Below are positions 8,018 to 15,845 of a stretch of DNA of 64,000 bases, in pieces. Position 1 is the stretch's first letter, and the number at the start of each line of letters is the position of its first letter. Under the pieces are notes generated by a model. The model searched no databases. It was not told the origin of the DNA and was given only the letters and a program-made list of their open reading frames with translations. Source of the DNA: Bacteroidaceae bacterium (lineage in GTDB: Bacteria; Bacteroidota; Bacteroidia; Bacteroidales; Bacteroidaceae); the NCBI GenBank assembly GCA_024688885.1, contig JAILDV010000017.1, positions 1 to 64,000 on the forward strand. Direction: 5' to 3'. The position numbers were made by a program, and so were the translations under genes.

Positions 8018-9164
8018 GTATCTCATGATGGCAGCAGTAGCCCTCATGACAGCTATGAGCTTCACCGCTTGCAGCGATGACGACAATGACGACTCATCAA
8101 ACTATCAGAAGTATCAACAGGAAGTGACCAACATGGTCAACAAGCAAAAGCAGCACGAAAAGGTCATCCTGCTCGTGGCATTCGGTTCCACTTGGCAGCA
8201 GGCTTACGACACTTTCGAGAAGGTGGTGGACGACTACAAAACCAACTTCCCAGAATGGGACGTGTATCTCTCTTTCTCTTCCATCGAGTGCATCAACAAT
8301 GCCCGTGCAGGTGAAAACACCACCCCCAAGAGTTACTATGACCCCGAGCACTGGCTCAATGCCATCGGTCAGGCAGGTTACAAGCAGGTTGTGGTGCAGT
8401 CACTTCAGGTCATCCCAGGTGAGGAATACCGCAACGTGCGTGACTCTTATGTCAAGAACTTCATGAACAACAAGAACGGCAACTTCACTACTGCCTACCT
8501 GAAGAGCCTCGACCGCAATGTGGTGATTGGCACACCTCTTATGGCAGAAGAAGAAGATGCTGAAGCACTCGCCAATGTACTCAACAAGGAGAGCGACATC
8601 AAGGCTGCTGTTGCTGAAGGCATCGTGGCATTCATGGGACATGGTAACCCAGAAGGCTATGACTACTATGGTGGTAACATCCGCTATGTACAGTTGGAAC
8701 AGTATCTGCGTGCCATCAACAAGAACTACTATGTAGGCACAGTTGACATGGATCAGACTTTGGTGGACGACGTGCTGGAGAATATTGCTGGTCGTGACAT
8801 CACTTATCAAGTAGGTGCCATCAGCATAGACGTGACTTACGCAGAAAACACTGCAAAGAAGGCACAGCTCTACCCACTCATGTCTATCGCCGGTGACCAC
8901 GCTCACAACGACATGGCTGACGATGAGGATGAAGAAAGTTGGTACTCAATGTTCAATGCAGCAGGCATTGAGACAGCTGCTTATGAGACCACTTTCAAAG
9001 AGGCTTGTTGGAAGAAGTATAAGGCTGGTGATGATTACATCCCTGCACTTGCCGAGCGCTCTGCTGTGCGCAAGCTCTGGATGAACCACACCAAAGACGC
9101 CATCGAAAAGTTAGGTACAGAAGATGCACTCTCTACACCTACCACTGCTCCTGACGAAGAATAA
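7998..9164 (+). CDS. cbiK: CbiK-family chelatase lipoprotein (IhtB-like)
   Basis: 388 residues. A lipoprotein signal peptide ends at the lipobox FTAC (Cys25) and is followed by SDDDNDD, an acidic tail like the Bacteroidetes surface-export signal. The mature part matches the anaerobic cobaltochelatase CbiK: ILLVAFGSTWQQAYDTFEKV at the start, MGHGNPEGYDYYGG with a metal/acid-base His (H215), and AGDHAHNDMADDEDEESW with the second His (H301). Cytosolic CbiK inserts Co2+ into sirohydrochlorin. Exported relatives include Desulfovibrio CbiK-P and Porphyromonas IhtB, a haem-binding outer-membrane lipoprotein. Its place between two TonB receptors suggests handling of tetrapyrrole or metal at the cell surface rather than biosynthesis. 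Confidence 0.88.
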   Translation: MKMKTIKYLMMAAVALMTAMSFTACSDDDNDDSSNYQKYQQEVTNMVNKQKQHEKVILLVAFGSTWQQAYDTFEKVVDDYKTNFPEWDVYLSFSSIECINNARAGENTTPKSYYDPEHWLNAIGQAGYKQVVVQSLQVIPGEEYRNVRDSYVKNFMNNKNGNFTTAYLKSLDRNVVIGTPLMAEEEDAEALANVLNKESDIKAAVAEGIVAFMGHGNPEGYDYYGGNIRYVQLEQYLRAINKNYYVGTVDMDQTLVDDVLENIAGRDITYQVGAISIDVTYAENTAKKAQLYPLMSIAGDHAHNDMADDEDEESWYSMFNAAGIETAAYETTFKEACWKKYKAGDDYIPALAERSAVRKLWMNHTKDAIEKLGTEDALSTPTTAPDEE

Positions 9165-9185
9165 GCAAATGTGATTAAAATATCA

Positions 9186-11255
9186 ATGTTAAAAAAAGTG
9201 TTATTAGTGGCGGCGCTCTCATGCGGGAGCGCCGCTTTTGCCCAGATACACAAGATGGAGCATCGCGACTCCACTGTGACTGAGCGCAACTACAACCTCA
9301 ACCCTGTCGTCGTGACAGGTTCGGGACATCACCAACGACTCAAATCGACTGCAACTCCCGTGCGTGTACTCTCTGCCCAAGAGATTCACGAGCAGGGCAT
9401 CAGCACCTTCGATGGCGCATTGACACGCATGATGCCACAGGTGTCTATGGCCCCCAACTCGATGGGCACATTCCTCCGTCTGAACGGATTGGGCAACAAG
9501 TACATCCTCATCCTCATCAACGGACAGAAACTGACGGGCGACATTTCCAACAACGTCGATTTGAACCGCATCAATATGGCTCGCGTGAAGCGCATTGAGG
9601 TGCTGGATGGAGCGGCTTCGTCGCTCTACGGAAGTGATGCCATTGCAGGTGTCATCAACATCATCACCGACCAACCCACCCAAAACCTTGTCAGTGTGAC
9701 CAGCGACACACGTTTTTCTGGGAAAGGGCAACTGACAGAAGCTGTCACCCTGGACTTCTTCACCCATGGTTTCGGTTCCTACACCTCCTTCACCCACGAC
9801 CGTGCAGACAGTTACCGCATCAATGGTTTGGAGTATGTGAAAGGCTCCGACTCTGAAACACAGCCCAGCATTGCTCCCCTCTTCACGGGTTACCGCTCCA
9901 GCATCGTAGGACAGAAGTTCACCTATGCGCCCAACAACAAGTTAGCTCTGAATGCTGGTTTTGACTATTCATATAAGATTACCGACCGTCCCAACACCAA
10001 CCCCGACGTGACGGGTGGCACCGATTATGAGATGCAGTACAAGGGGTTCCGCTGGAATGTGGGTGGCATCTACAAATTCACCGCCAAGAATTCCCTGCAA
10101 GCCACTTTCACTGCCGACCGTTTCCGTTACGGCAAAGATTATGATGTGGCAACCAAGAGCAACGAGGTGGGCGACTTCGTGCTGTCGAAGAAGCAGCATG
10201 CCTACGAGACCGACGTGAAGAGCATTTTGGAACTGGTGAAAGGCGGTACCACCATCTTCGGCATGAACTGGCGAAAGGACTGCCTCTTTGCCACATCGGG
10301 CAACATTGACCAGAGTGCCCACACTCTCGCCTTCTACGGTCAGCACGAACAGAAGTTTCTGCAAGACTTCACAGCGACAGTAGGTGCTCGCATCACCCAC
10401 CACGAGAATTTCGGCAACCACTTCACGCCAAAAGCCACGCTGATGTATGCACCCGGAGCATTCCGTTTCCGTGCCACCTACTCCGCAGGTTTCCGTGCAC
10501 CAGGACTGGACGAACTCTACTATCATTACTACTCCGTCAATCGCGGCAAGCCCCAAATCTCGTTTGGCAACAGCAACCTCAAGCCAGAGAAGAGCAACTA
10601 CTTCTCCCTCAACGCCGAGTACCACACGGACAAGCTTTTGGTGAGTGTGACGGGTTACATCAACCGTATCAACGACATGGTAGTGAAGCAGAATGTGGAC
10701 GTGGATGACCACTCGCTCGCCATGCTGCAGGAAGAGTTTCCTGAGATGACAGAGGCAGAAGCTTCCAAACTGGCAAGCTATGCCCTCTATCAAAACAGCG
10801 ACAAAGGTGACGTGAAGGGTGTTCAGGTGAATGTGTCCGCCAATCTGTTCCAAGGTTTCAACCTTTCCGCCAACTGGGCTTATGCGTATGCTCGTACTAA
10901 GAGCGGTGAGGAATGGAGTGTATTGGAGCGCAGCATCCGTAACGCTGCCACCATCGCTGCCAATTACCACCACACATGGGGACCATATGCGCTGAACGTG
11001 AACCTGAATGGTCGTCTGCAATCGACAACCTACTACACAGGCTCGTATGAAGACGCCCCTGGTTTCGGCATCTGGAACCTCCAGACCACACACACATTCG
11101 ACTGTGCCACATGGGCACTCCTTGAACCCAGCATCGGCATCGACAACCTCTTCGACAAGACCGACCACCGTATCGATTCATCAGTGCGCAAGTTTGCCCT
11201 CTTCAATCCGAGACGTATGTTAGTGATTGGGCTGAAGGTCAAGTTTAAGAACTAA
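9186..11255 (+). CDS. second TonB-dependent receptor of the corrinoid operon
   Basis: About 689 residues from the ATG at 9186, which gives the signal peptide MLKKVLLVAALSCGSAAFAQ; a GTG 15 bases upstream is also possible. TonB box NLNPVVVTGSG, plug domain with NGLGNKYILILINGQKLTGD and SSLYGSDAIAGVINIIT, barrel ending RMLVIGLKVKFKN. It is related to the receptor at 5.9-8.0 kb (same plug motifs, same EKSNYFSLNAEY-type barrel segments) but clearly divergent, so the two may take different corrinoids or one may take a porphyrin. It starts about 20 bases after cbiK, so the three genes are probably one riboswitch-controlled unit. Confidence 0.88.
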   Translation: MLKKVLLVAALSCGSAAFAQIHKMEHRDSTVTERNYNLNPVVVTGSGHHQRLKSTATPVRVLSAQEIHEQGISTFDGALTRMMPQVSMAPNSMGTFLRLNGLGNKYILILINGQKLTGDISNNVDLNRINMARVKRIEVLDGAASSLYGSDAIAGVINIITDQPTQNLVSVTSDTRFSGKGQLTEAVTLDFFTHGFGSYTSFTHDRADSYRINGLEYVKGSDSETQPSIAPLFTGYRSSIVGQKFTYAPNNKLALNAGFDYSYKITDRPNTNPDVTGGTDYEMQYKGFRWNVGGIYKFTAKNSLQATFTADRFRYGKDYDVATKSNEVGDFVLSKKQHAYETDVKSILELVKGGTTIFGMNWRKDCLFATSGNIDQSAHTLAFYGQHEQKFLQDFTATVGARITHHENFGNHFTPKATLMYAPGAFRFRATYSAGFRAPGLDELYYHYYSVNRGKPQISFGNSNLKPEKSNYFSLNAEYHTDKLLVSVTGYINRINDMVVKQNVDVDDHSLAMLQEEFPEMTEAEASKLASYALYQNSDKGDVKGVQVNVSANLFQGFNLSANWAYAYARTKSGEEWSVLERSIRNAATIAANYHHTWGPYALNVNLNGRLQSTTYYTGSYEDAPGFGIWNLQTTHTFDCATWALLEPSIGIDNLFDKTDHRIDSSVRKFALFNPRRMLVIGLKVKFKN

Positions 11256-11307
11256 GAAGGGACAAGGTGGAAGCATAAGCCATTCACTTTAAGCGCAGTA
11301 GCAAATT

Positions 11308-11336
11308 TTTCACTTTTCACTCTTCACTTTTCACTT
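11308..11336 (+). repeat. heptanucleotide array (ttcactt units)
   Basis: Four or so consecutive units of ttcactt/ttcactc in the gap before cbiH-cbiC, just upstream of its promoter. Confidence 0.75.
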
Positions 11337-11344
11337 TATTTCCC

Positions 11345-11352
11345 TATCTTTG
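11345..11352 (+). promoter_or_regulatory. promoter -7 box (TATCTTTG) of cbiH-cbiC
   Basis: TATCTTTGcatccgtATG: the box ends 7 bases before the start codon. The biosynthetic genes can therefore start from their own nearly leaderless transcript, independent of the riboswitch 5.6 kb upstream. Confidence 0.65.
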
Positions 11353-11359
11353 CATCCGT

Positions 11360-12805
11360 ATGAAAAAGATTATCGTTGCAGGCATCGGACCAGGAAGTCC
11401 CGACGACATCACGCCAGCAGTCATCAAAGCTGTGGGCGAAGCTGATGCCGTGGTGGGTTACAAATACTACTTCCAGTTCATCACTCCCTATCTGAAGCCC
11501 GGATGCGAGTGCATCGACACGGGTATGAAACATGAACGCGAACGTGCTGAACAAGCCTTTCAATTGGCAGAAGAAGGCAAGACCGTTGTGGTCATCTCTT
11601 CTGGCGATGCTGGCATCTACGGCATGACACCGCTCATTTATGAAATGAAGCGAGAACGGGCGAGCGACATTGAGGTGGCTTCTTTAGCAGGCATCTCCGC
11701 TTTTCAGAAAGCAGCTTCCCTGCTCGGTGCTCCTGTGGGGCATGATTTCTGTGTCATCTCATTATCCGATTTGATGACACCATGGGAGGTCATCGAACGG
11801 CGCATCAAGGCTGCCGCCATGGGCGACTTTGTGACGGCTGTCTATAATCCCAAATCAAACGGACGTTACTGGCAACTCTATCGTCTGCAGGAAATCTTTC
11901 TGCAAGAACGTGCTGGCAACACACCCGTGGGATATGTGCGACAAGCAGGACGGCCAGAACAGGAGGTGACCATCACCACCCTCTCCGACTTCGACCCCGA
12001 AGCTGTCGATATGTTCACCGTGGTGCTCATTGGCAACTCGCAGTCCTATCAGTGGAACGACAAGATGATTACTCCACGAGGCTACTACCAGGCCCCCTCC
12101 AACTCCCCCAAGGGGGAGAGAGACTGTCCGGATGGAATCCTCCCCCCATGGGGGGATAAGAAGGGGGCTCTCATCATGATGGAGTCGTTCCGCACCATTG
12201 AGAGTGAACTGCAACACAAAGATTATCCCCTTGACCACAAATGGGCGCTTCTCCATGCTATCCATACCACTGCCGACTTCGACATGGAGAGCATTCTCCA
12301 CACAGACAAGGAAGCTGTTTCCACATTATATAATAAAGTAAAAGATGGAACACTGACCACCATCATCACAGATGTCACGATGGTAACCAGTGGCATTCGG
12401 AAAGGAGCCTTGCAACGCCTCGGCATCGAAACCAAGTGTTACCTCAGTGACCCACGTGTAGCAACGATGGCTATGGACAAGGGCATTACACGCACACAGG
12501 CAGGCATTCGTCTCGCCGTGGAGGAACACCCCGATGCCCTCTTCGCTTTTGGCAATGCGCCCACCGCCCTCATGGAACTCTGTGACCTCATCCGCAAGGG
12601 GAAGGCACACCCTGCCGGCATCATCGCCGCACCTGTCGGTTTCGTGCATGTGAAGGAGTCGAAGCACATGGTCAAGCCCTTCAAGGACATCCCCAAAATC
12701 ATTGTCGAAGGACGTAAAGGAGGCAGCAACCTCGCCGCCACTTTGTGCAACGCCATTCTCACGTTCGACGATGCAGCGCAATTAAAACCAGGAAGAGACC
12801 TTTAG
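11360..12805 (+). CDS. fusion of precorrin-3B C17-methyltransferase and precorrin-8 methylmutase
   Basis: 481 residues in two domains. Residues 1-245 are CbiH/CobJ (VAGIGPGSPDDIT, SSGDAGIYGM, ...TAVYNPKS), the SAM-dependent ring-contraction methyltransferase. Residues 272-481 are CbiC/CobH, which moves the C11 methyl to C12; the likely catalytic His is in LLHAIHTTADFD (H302). The junction (about 246-271, SNSPKGERDCPDGILPPWGD) is encoded by a GC-rich palindromic repeat (12091-12170) and looks like a foreign linker. First gene of four consecutive bifunctional corrinoid enzymes. Confidence 0.93.
   Translation: MKKIIVAGIGPGSPDDITPAVIKAVGEADAVVGYKYYFQFITPYLKPGCECIDTGMKHERERAEQAFQLAEEGKTVVVISSGDAGIYGMTPLIYEMKRERASDIEVASLAGISAFQKAASLLGAPVGHDFCVISLSDLMTPWEVIERRIKAAAMGDFVTAVYNPKSNGRYWQLYRLQEIFLQERAGNTPVGYVRQAGRPEQEVTITTLSDFDPEAVDMFTVVLIGNSQSYQWNDKMITPRGYYQAPSNSPKGERDCPDGILPPWGDKKGALIMMESFRTIESELQHKDYPLDHKWALLHAIHTTADFDMESILHTDKEAVSTLYNKVKDGTLTTIITDVTMVTSGIRKGALQRLGIETKCYLSDPRVATMAMDKGITRTQAGIRLAVEEHPDALFAFGNAPTALMELCDLIRKGKAHPAGIIAAPVGFVHVKESKHMVKPFKDIPKIIVEGRKGGSNLAATLCNAILTFDDAAQLKPGRDL
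12091..12170. repeat. palindromic element inside cbiH-cbiC
   Basis: Contains two palindromes, ctccccc-aa-gggggag (12103-12118) and tcccccc-at-gggggga (12141-12156), with outer ccccctcc and aaggggg ends. It stays open in the reading frame and falls exactly between the two enzyme domains. The first palindrome also occurs, with a tt loop, at 3055-3070. Confidence 0.85.
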
Positions 12806-12808
12806 AGA

Positions 12809-12857
12809 GTTGACAATTGACAATTGATAGTTGACAATTGACAGTTGATAGTTGACA
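12809..12857. repeat. heptanucleotide array (7 units) between cbiH-cbiC and cbiE-cbiT
   Basis: Seven adjacent units gttgaca/attgaca/attgata/gttgata fill almost the whole 62-base gap between the two genes. Confidence 0.9.
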
Positions 12858-12867
12858 GTTAGAAATT

Positions 12868-14079
12868 ATGATTAGATTCATTGTCATAGGCATCACCGAC
12901 CATCCACAACCTTTCTTTCCTCCGGAAGTATTGGAGGTCATCAAGAACGGGAAGGTATTCTCTGGCGGCAAACGGCATCATGAGATTGTAAAGTCCCTGC
13001 TTCCTAAAGATGCAGAGTGGATTGACATCACCGTACCTCTCGATGCAGTATTTGAACAATACCAACTGTCAACTCTCAACTCTCAACTCTCAACTGTCAT
13101 CGTCTTTGCCAGTGGCGACCCGCTGTTTTTCGGCTTCGCCAATACCATTCAACGAAAGATGCCAGAGGCGAACATTGTGGTATATCCAACCTTCAATTCA
13201 TTGCAGATGCTGGCTCACCGCCTCTTGATGCCCTATCACGATACGCGCATTGTTTCTCTCACTGGCCGTCCTTGGCAGGAATTTGACCGTGCTCTGATTG
13301 AGGGTACAACGAAGATGGGTGTTTTGACAGACAAGGAACACACCCCTGCCGCCATCGCCCAGCGTATGCTTGACTATGGCTACAAGGACTATCTGATGCA
13401 TATCGGCGAGCACCTTGGCAACCCTGAGAAAGAAAGAGTCACATCACTTCCGCTCGAAGCCGTGACAGAACAGGATTTTGCCAATCCCAACTGCCTCATC
13501 CTCATTGGAGAGCATCCAGGCCGATGGGGTATTCCCGATGAAAAATTCGCGCTATTGGACGGTCGCGAGAAGATGATCACCAAGATGCCCATCCGTCTTC
13601 TCACGCTACAAGCCCTTGATTTGCCCCACCGCCATGTGGTGTGGGACATCGGTTTCTGTACCGGAAGCGTGAGCATCGAAGCCCGTCTGCAGTTTCCCCA
13701 CCTCGACATTGAGGCTTTTGAAATCCGTCCTGAATGTGAGGCCATCATCCAAGAAAATGCCCGTCGATTCCATTGCCCTGGCATCAATATCCACATGGGT
13801 GACTTCATGCAGACAGACGTGGCTTCGTTGCCTCGTCCCGATGCAGTCTTCATCGGTGGGCATGGGGGATTGCTCAAGGAAATATTGGCAAAGGTCTTAA
13901 CGGTGTTGACAGACGATGGCATCATTGTATTCAACAGTGTCATTGCCCCCAAAGTCAACATTGACAGTCATCAACTTTGGAACGAGGCATGCGCGGAATT
14001 AGAACTCAAGCAGGATTCGCCTACAAAGATACAACTTAACAACCATCATCCCATCACTATCCTACGATGCAGAAAATAG
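12868..14079 (+). CDS. cobL: precorrin-6B C5,15-methyltransferase/decarboxylase (CbiE-CbiT fusion)
   Basis: 403 residues, the usual CobL length. Residues 1-205 are CbiE (VIGITDH, FASGDPLFFG, TFNSLQMLAHRL), the C5 methylase; residues 210-403 are CbiT (DIGFCTGSVSIEA as the SAM loop), the C15 methylase and C12 acetate decarboxylase. Residues 66-77 (QLSTLNSQLSTV) are encoded by five 7-nt units (13063-13097) placed just before the conserved FASGDPLFFG strand. The CbiT glycine loop reads GFCTGS rather than the usual GAGTGS. Its end overlaps the next gene by 13 bases. Confidence 0.93.
   Translation: MIRFIVIGITDHPQPFFPPEVLEVIKNGKVFSGGKRHHEIVKSLLPKDAEWIDITVPLDAVFEQYQLSTLNSQLSTVIVFASGDPLFFGFANTIQRKMPEANIVVYPTFNSLQMLAHRLLMPYHDTRIVSLTGRPWQEFDRALIEGTTKMGVLTDKEHTPAAIAQRMLDYGYKDYLMHIGEHLGNPEKERVTSLPLEAVTEQDFANPNCLILIGEHPGRWGIPDEKFALLDGREKMITKMPIRLLTLQALDLPHRHVVWDIGFCTGSVSIEARLQFPHLDIEAFEIRPECEAIIQENARRFHCPGINIHMGDFMQTDVASLPRPDAVFIGGHGGLLKEILAKVLTVLTDDGIIVFNSVIAPKVNIDSHQLWNEACAELELKQDSPTKIQLNNHHPITILRCRK
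13063..13097 (+). repeat. heptanucleotide array inside cobL (5 units)
   Basis: Units caactgt, caactct x3, caactgt. It has the same sequence family and the same sense relative to the coding strand as the array inside cbiA. Confidence 0.95.
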
Positions 14080-15842
14080 CCATCATCCCCATCAGCGAGA
14101 CAGGCAGTGACATCGCCTCGATTTTGCAACGCCAACTGAACGCCAAGACCATCCAGCGCACTCAAGTAAGTGCCAAGTGGAATCATTTCGATGCCTTCAT
14201 CTTCATTGGAGCCATGGGCATCTGCGTGAGAACCATTGCCCCCCTTGTGGAGGACAAGCACAAAGACCCTGCGGTGGTGTGTGTGGACAGCCTCGGTCAA
14301 CATGTCATCGCTGTGCTTTCCGGTCACGTGGGAGGGGCAAACGAACTCACTCGTCAGGTAGCCTCCATCCTTGGTACCGATCCTGTCATCACCACCCAAA
14401 GCGACAATGCTGGTCTTTGGGCACTGGACACGTTCGAGCAGCGTTTCGACTGGCCAATAGCGAGTGAGGTGGAGGACATGAACGACTGCATCTTTGCTTT
14501 TGTCAATCGTCAACCCACGGCATTGCTGATGGATGTGAGAGATGAAGGAACCGATTATCTGGAGAAGACGATTCCTGACCATGTGACGATTATTAACGAC
14601 ATCAAGGATGCCACACCCGATCAATACAAACTGCTCATCATCGTGTCACCTATCAGTCATATGTACCCGAACGACATGCTGGTGCTGCACTTCGTTCCGA
14701 TGGTGGGGACAATCGGCTTTGGATTGGCACATCATCCTAAGGACTATGAGTATATCTACGATGAGATAAACGAGGCAATAGCGGATCTTGGCATCTTACC
14801 ATGTGCCCATCGCTACTGCACCATTGACGTGAAGGCTGACGAGCCATTCGTGAAGGATTTGCAGGAATTGTATCAAGAAGAAGTCGTGTTCTTCACCGCT
14901 GATGAACTGGCAAAGGTGGAAGTGCCCCATCCAAGCCCAACGGTGGAGAAACATGTGGGTACGCCCAGTGTCTGCGAAGCGGCAGCCATCTTAGGCTCCC
15001 ATCACGGCAAACTCATCGTTCCTAAAGTCAAGGGGAAGAACTGGACGGCAGCCCTTGCCATTGACGAGAAATATCTAAGAACACAAAAGGGGCACATTGA
15101 GATTGTGGGTGCAGGACCTGGCGACCCCGACTTGGTGAGTGTTCGCGGAAGGAAGATGTTGGAAAGAGCCGACCTCATCCTTTATGCAGGTTCTCTGGTG
15201 CCCAAAGCATTGACGGAATGTCACAAACGGGGAGCGGTGGTGAGAAGCAGCGCAGACATGAACCTTGAGGAGCAGTGTGCCCTGATGAAGGAGCACTACG
15301 ACAAGGGACATTTCATCGTGCGTCTGCACACGGGAGACCCCTGCATCTTTGGTGCCATTCAGGAGCAGATGGCCTTTTTCGACCAGCACCGGATGTCCTA
15401 CCACATCACTCCAGGCATCTCATCTTTCCTCGCTGCTGCCGCAGAACTGAGAAGCCAGTTCACGATTCCCGAACGCACTCAAACCATCATTCTCACCCGT
15501 GGAGAAGGGCGAACCCCCATGCCAGAGAAAGAGCAACTGCACCTTCTCGCCAAGAGCCAGAGCACCATGTGCATCTTCCTCAGTGCCGCCATTGTGGATG
15601 ACGTACAAAGAGAACTCCTGCAAGAATACCCTGCCGACACACCTGTCGCAGCATGCTATCACCTCACATGGCCTGACCAGAAAATCTATCGTGGTCAACT
15701 CCAAGACCTCGCCAAAATCGTTCACGACCATAATCTGACACTGACCACTATGCTCGTCGTGGGCGAAGCCATTGACAACCGTCAAGGTCTCTCCGAACTC
15801 TACAACAAATACTTCACTCACCTCTTCCGTAAAGGAGAATAG
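14067..15842 (+). CDS. CbiG - precorrin-4 C11-methyltransferase (CbiF/CobM) fusion
   Basis: 591 residues. Residues 1-335 are CbiG (FIGAMGICVRTIAPL, VLSGHVGGANELTR, GTDPVITTQSDNAG), which opens the delta-lactone and releases acetaldehyde in the cobalt-early route. From about 343 the chain is CbiF/CobM (IVGAGPGDPDLVSVRG, LHTGDPCIFGAIQEQ), the C11 methylase. CbiG has no counterpart in the aerobic route, so this gene marks the anaerobic pathway. It overlaps cobL by 13 bases and ends 3 bases before the next gene. Confidence 0.93.
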   Translation: MQKIAIIPISETGSDIASILQRQLNAKTIQRTQVSAKWNHFDAFIFIGAMGICVRTIAPLVEDKHKDPAVVCVDSLGQHVIAVLSGHVGGANELTRQVASILGTDPVITTQSDNAGLWALDTFEQRFDWPIASEVEDMNDCIFAFVNRQPTALLMDVRDEGTDYLEKTIPDHVTIINDIKDATPDQYKLLIIVSPISHMYPNDMLVLHFVPMVGTIGFGLAHHPKDYEYIYDEINEAIADLGILPCAHRYCTIDVKADEPFVKDLQELYQEEVVFFTADELAKVEVPHPSPTVEKHVGTPSVCEAAAILGSHHGKLIVPKVKGKNWTAALAIDEKYLRTQKGHIEIVGAGPGDPDLVSVRGRKMLERADLILYAGSLVPKALTECHKRGAVVRSSADMNLEEQCALMKEHYDKGHFIVRLHTGDPCIFGAIQEQMAFFDQHRMSYHITPGISSFLAAAAELRSQFTIPERTQTIILTRGEGRTPMPEKEQLHLLAKSQSTMCIFLSAAIVDDVQRELLQEYPADTPVAACYHLTWPDQKIYRGQLQDLAKIVHDHNLTLTTMLVVGEAIDNRQGLSELYNKYFTHLFRKGE

Positions 15843-15845
15843 CGC

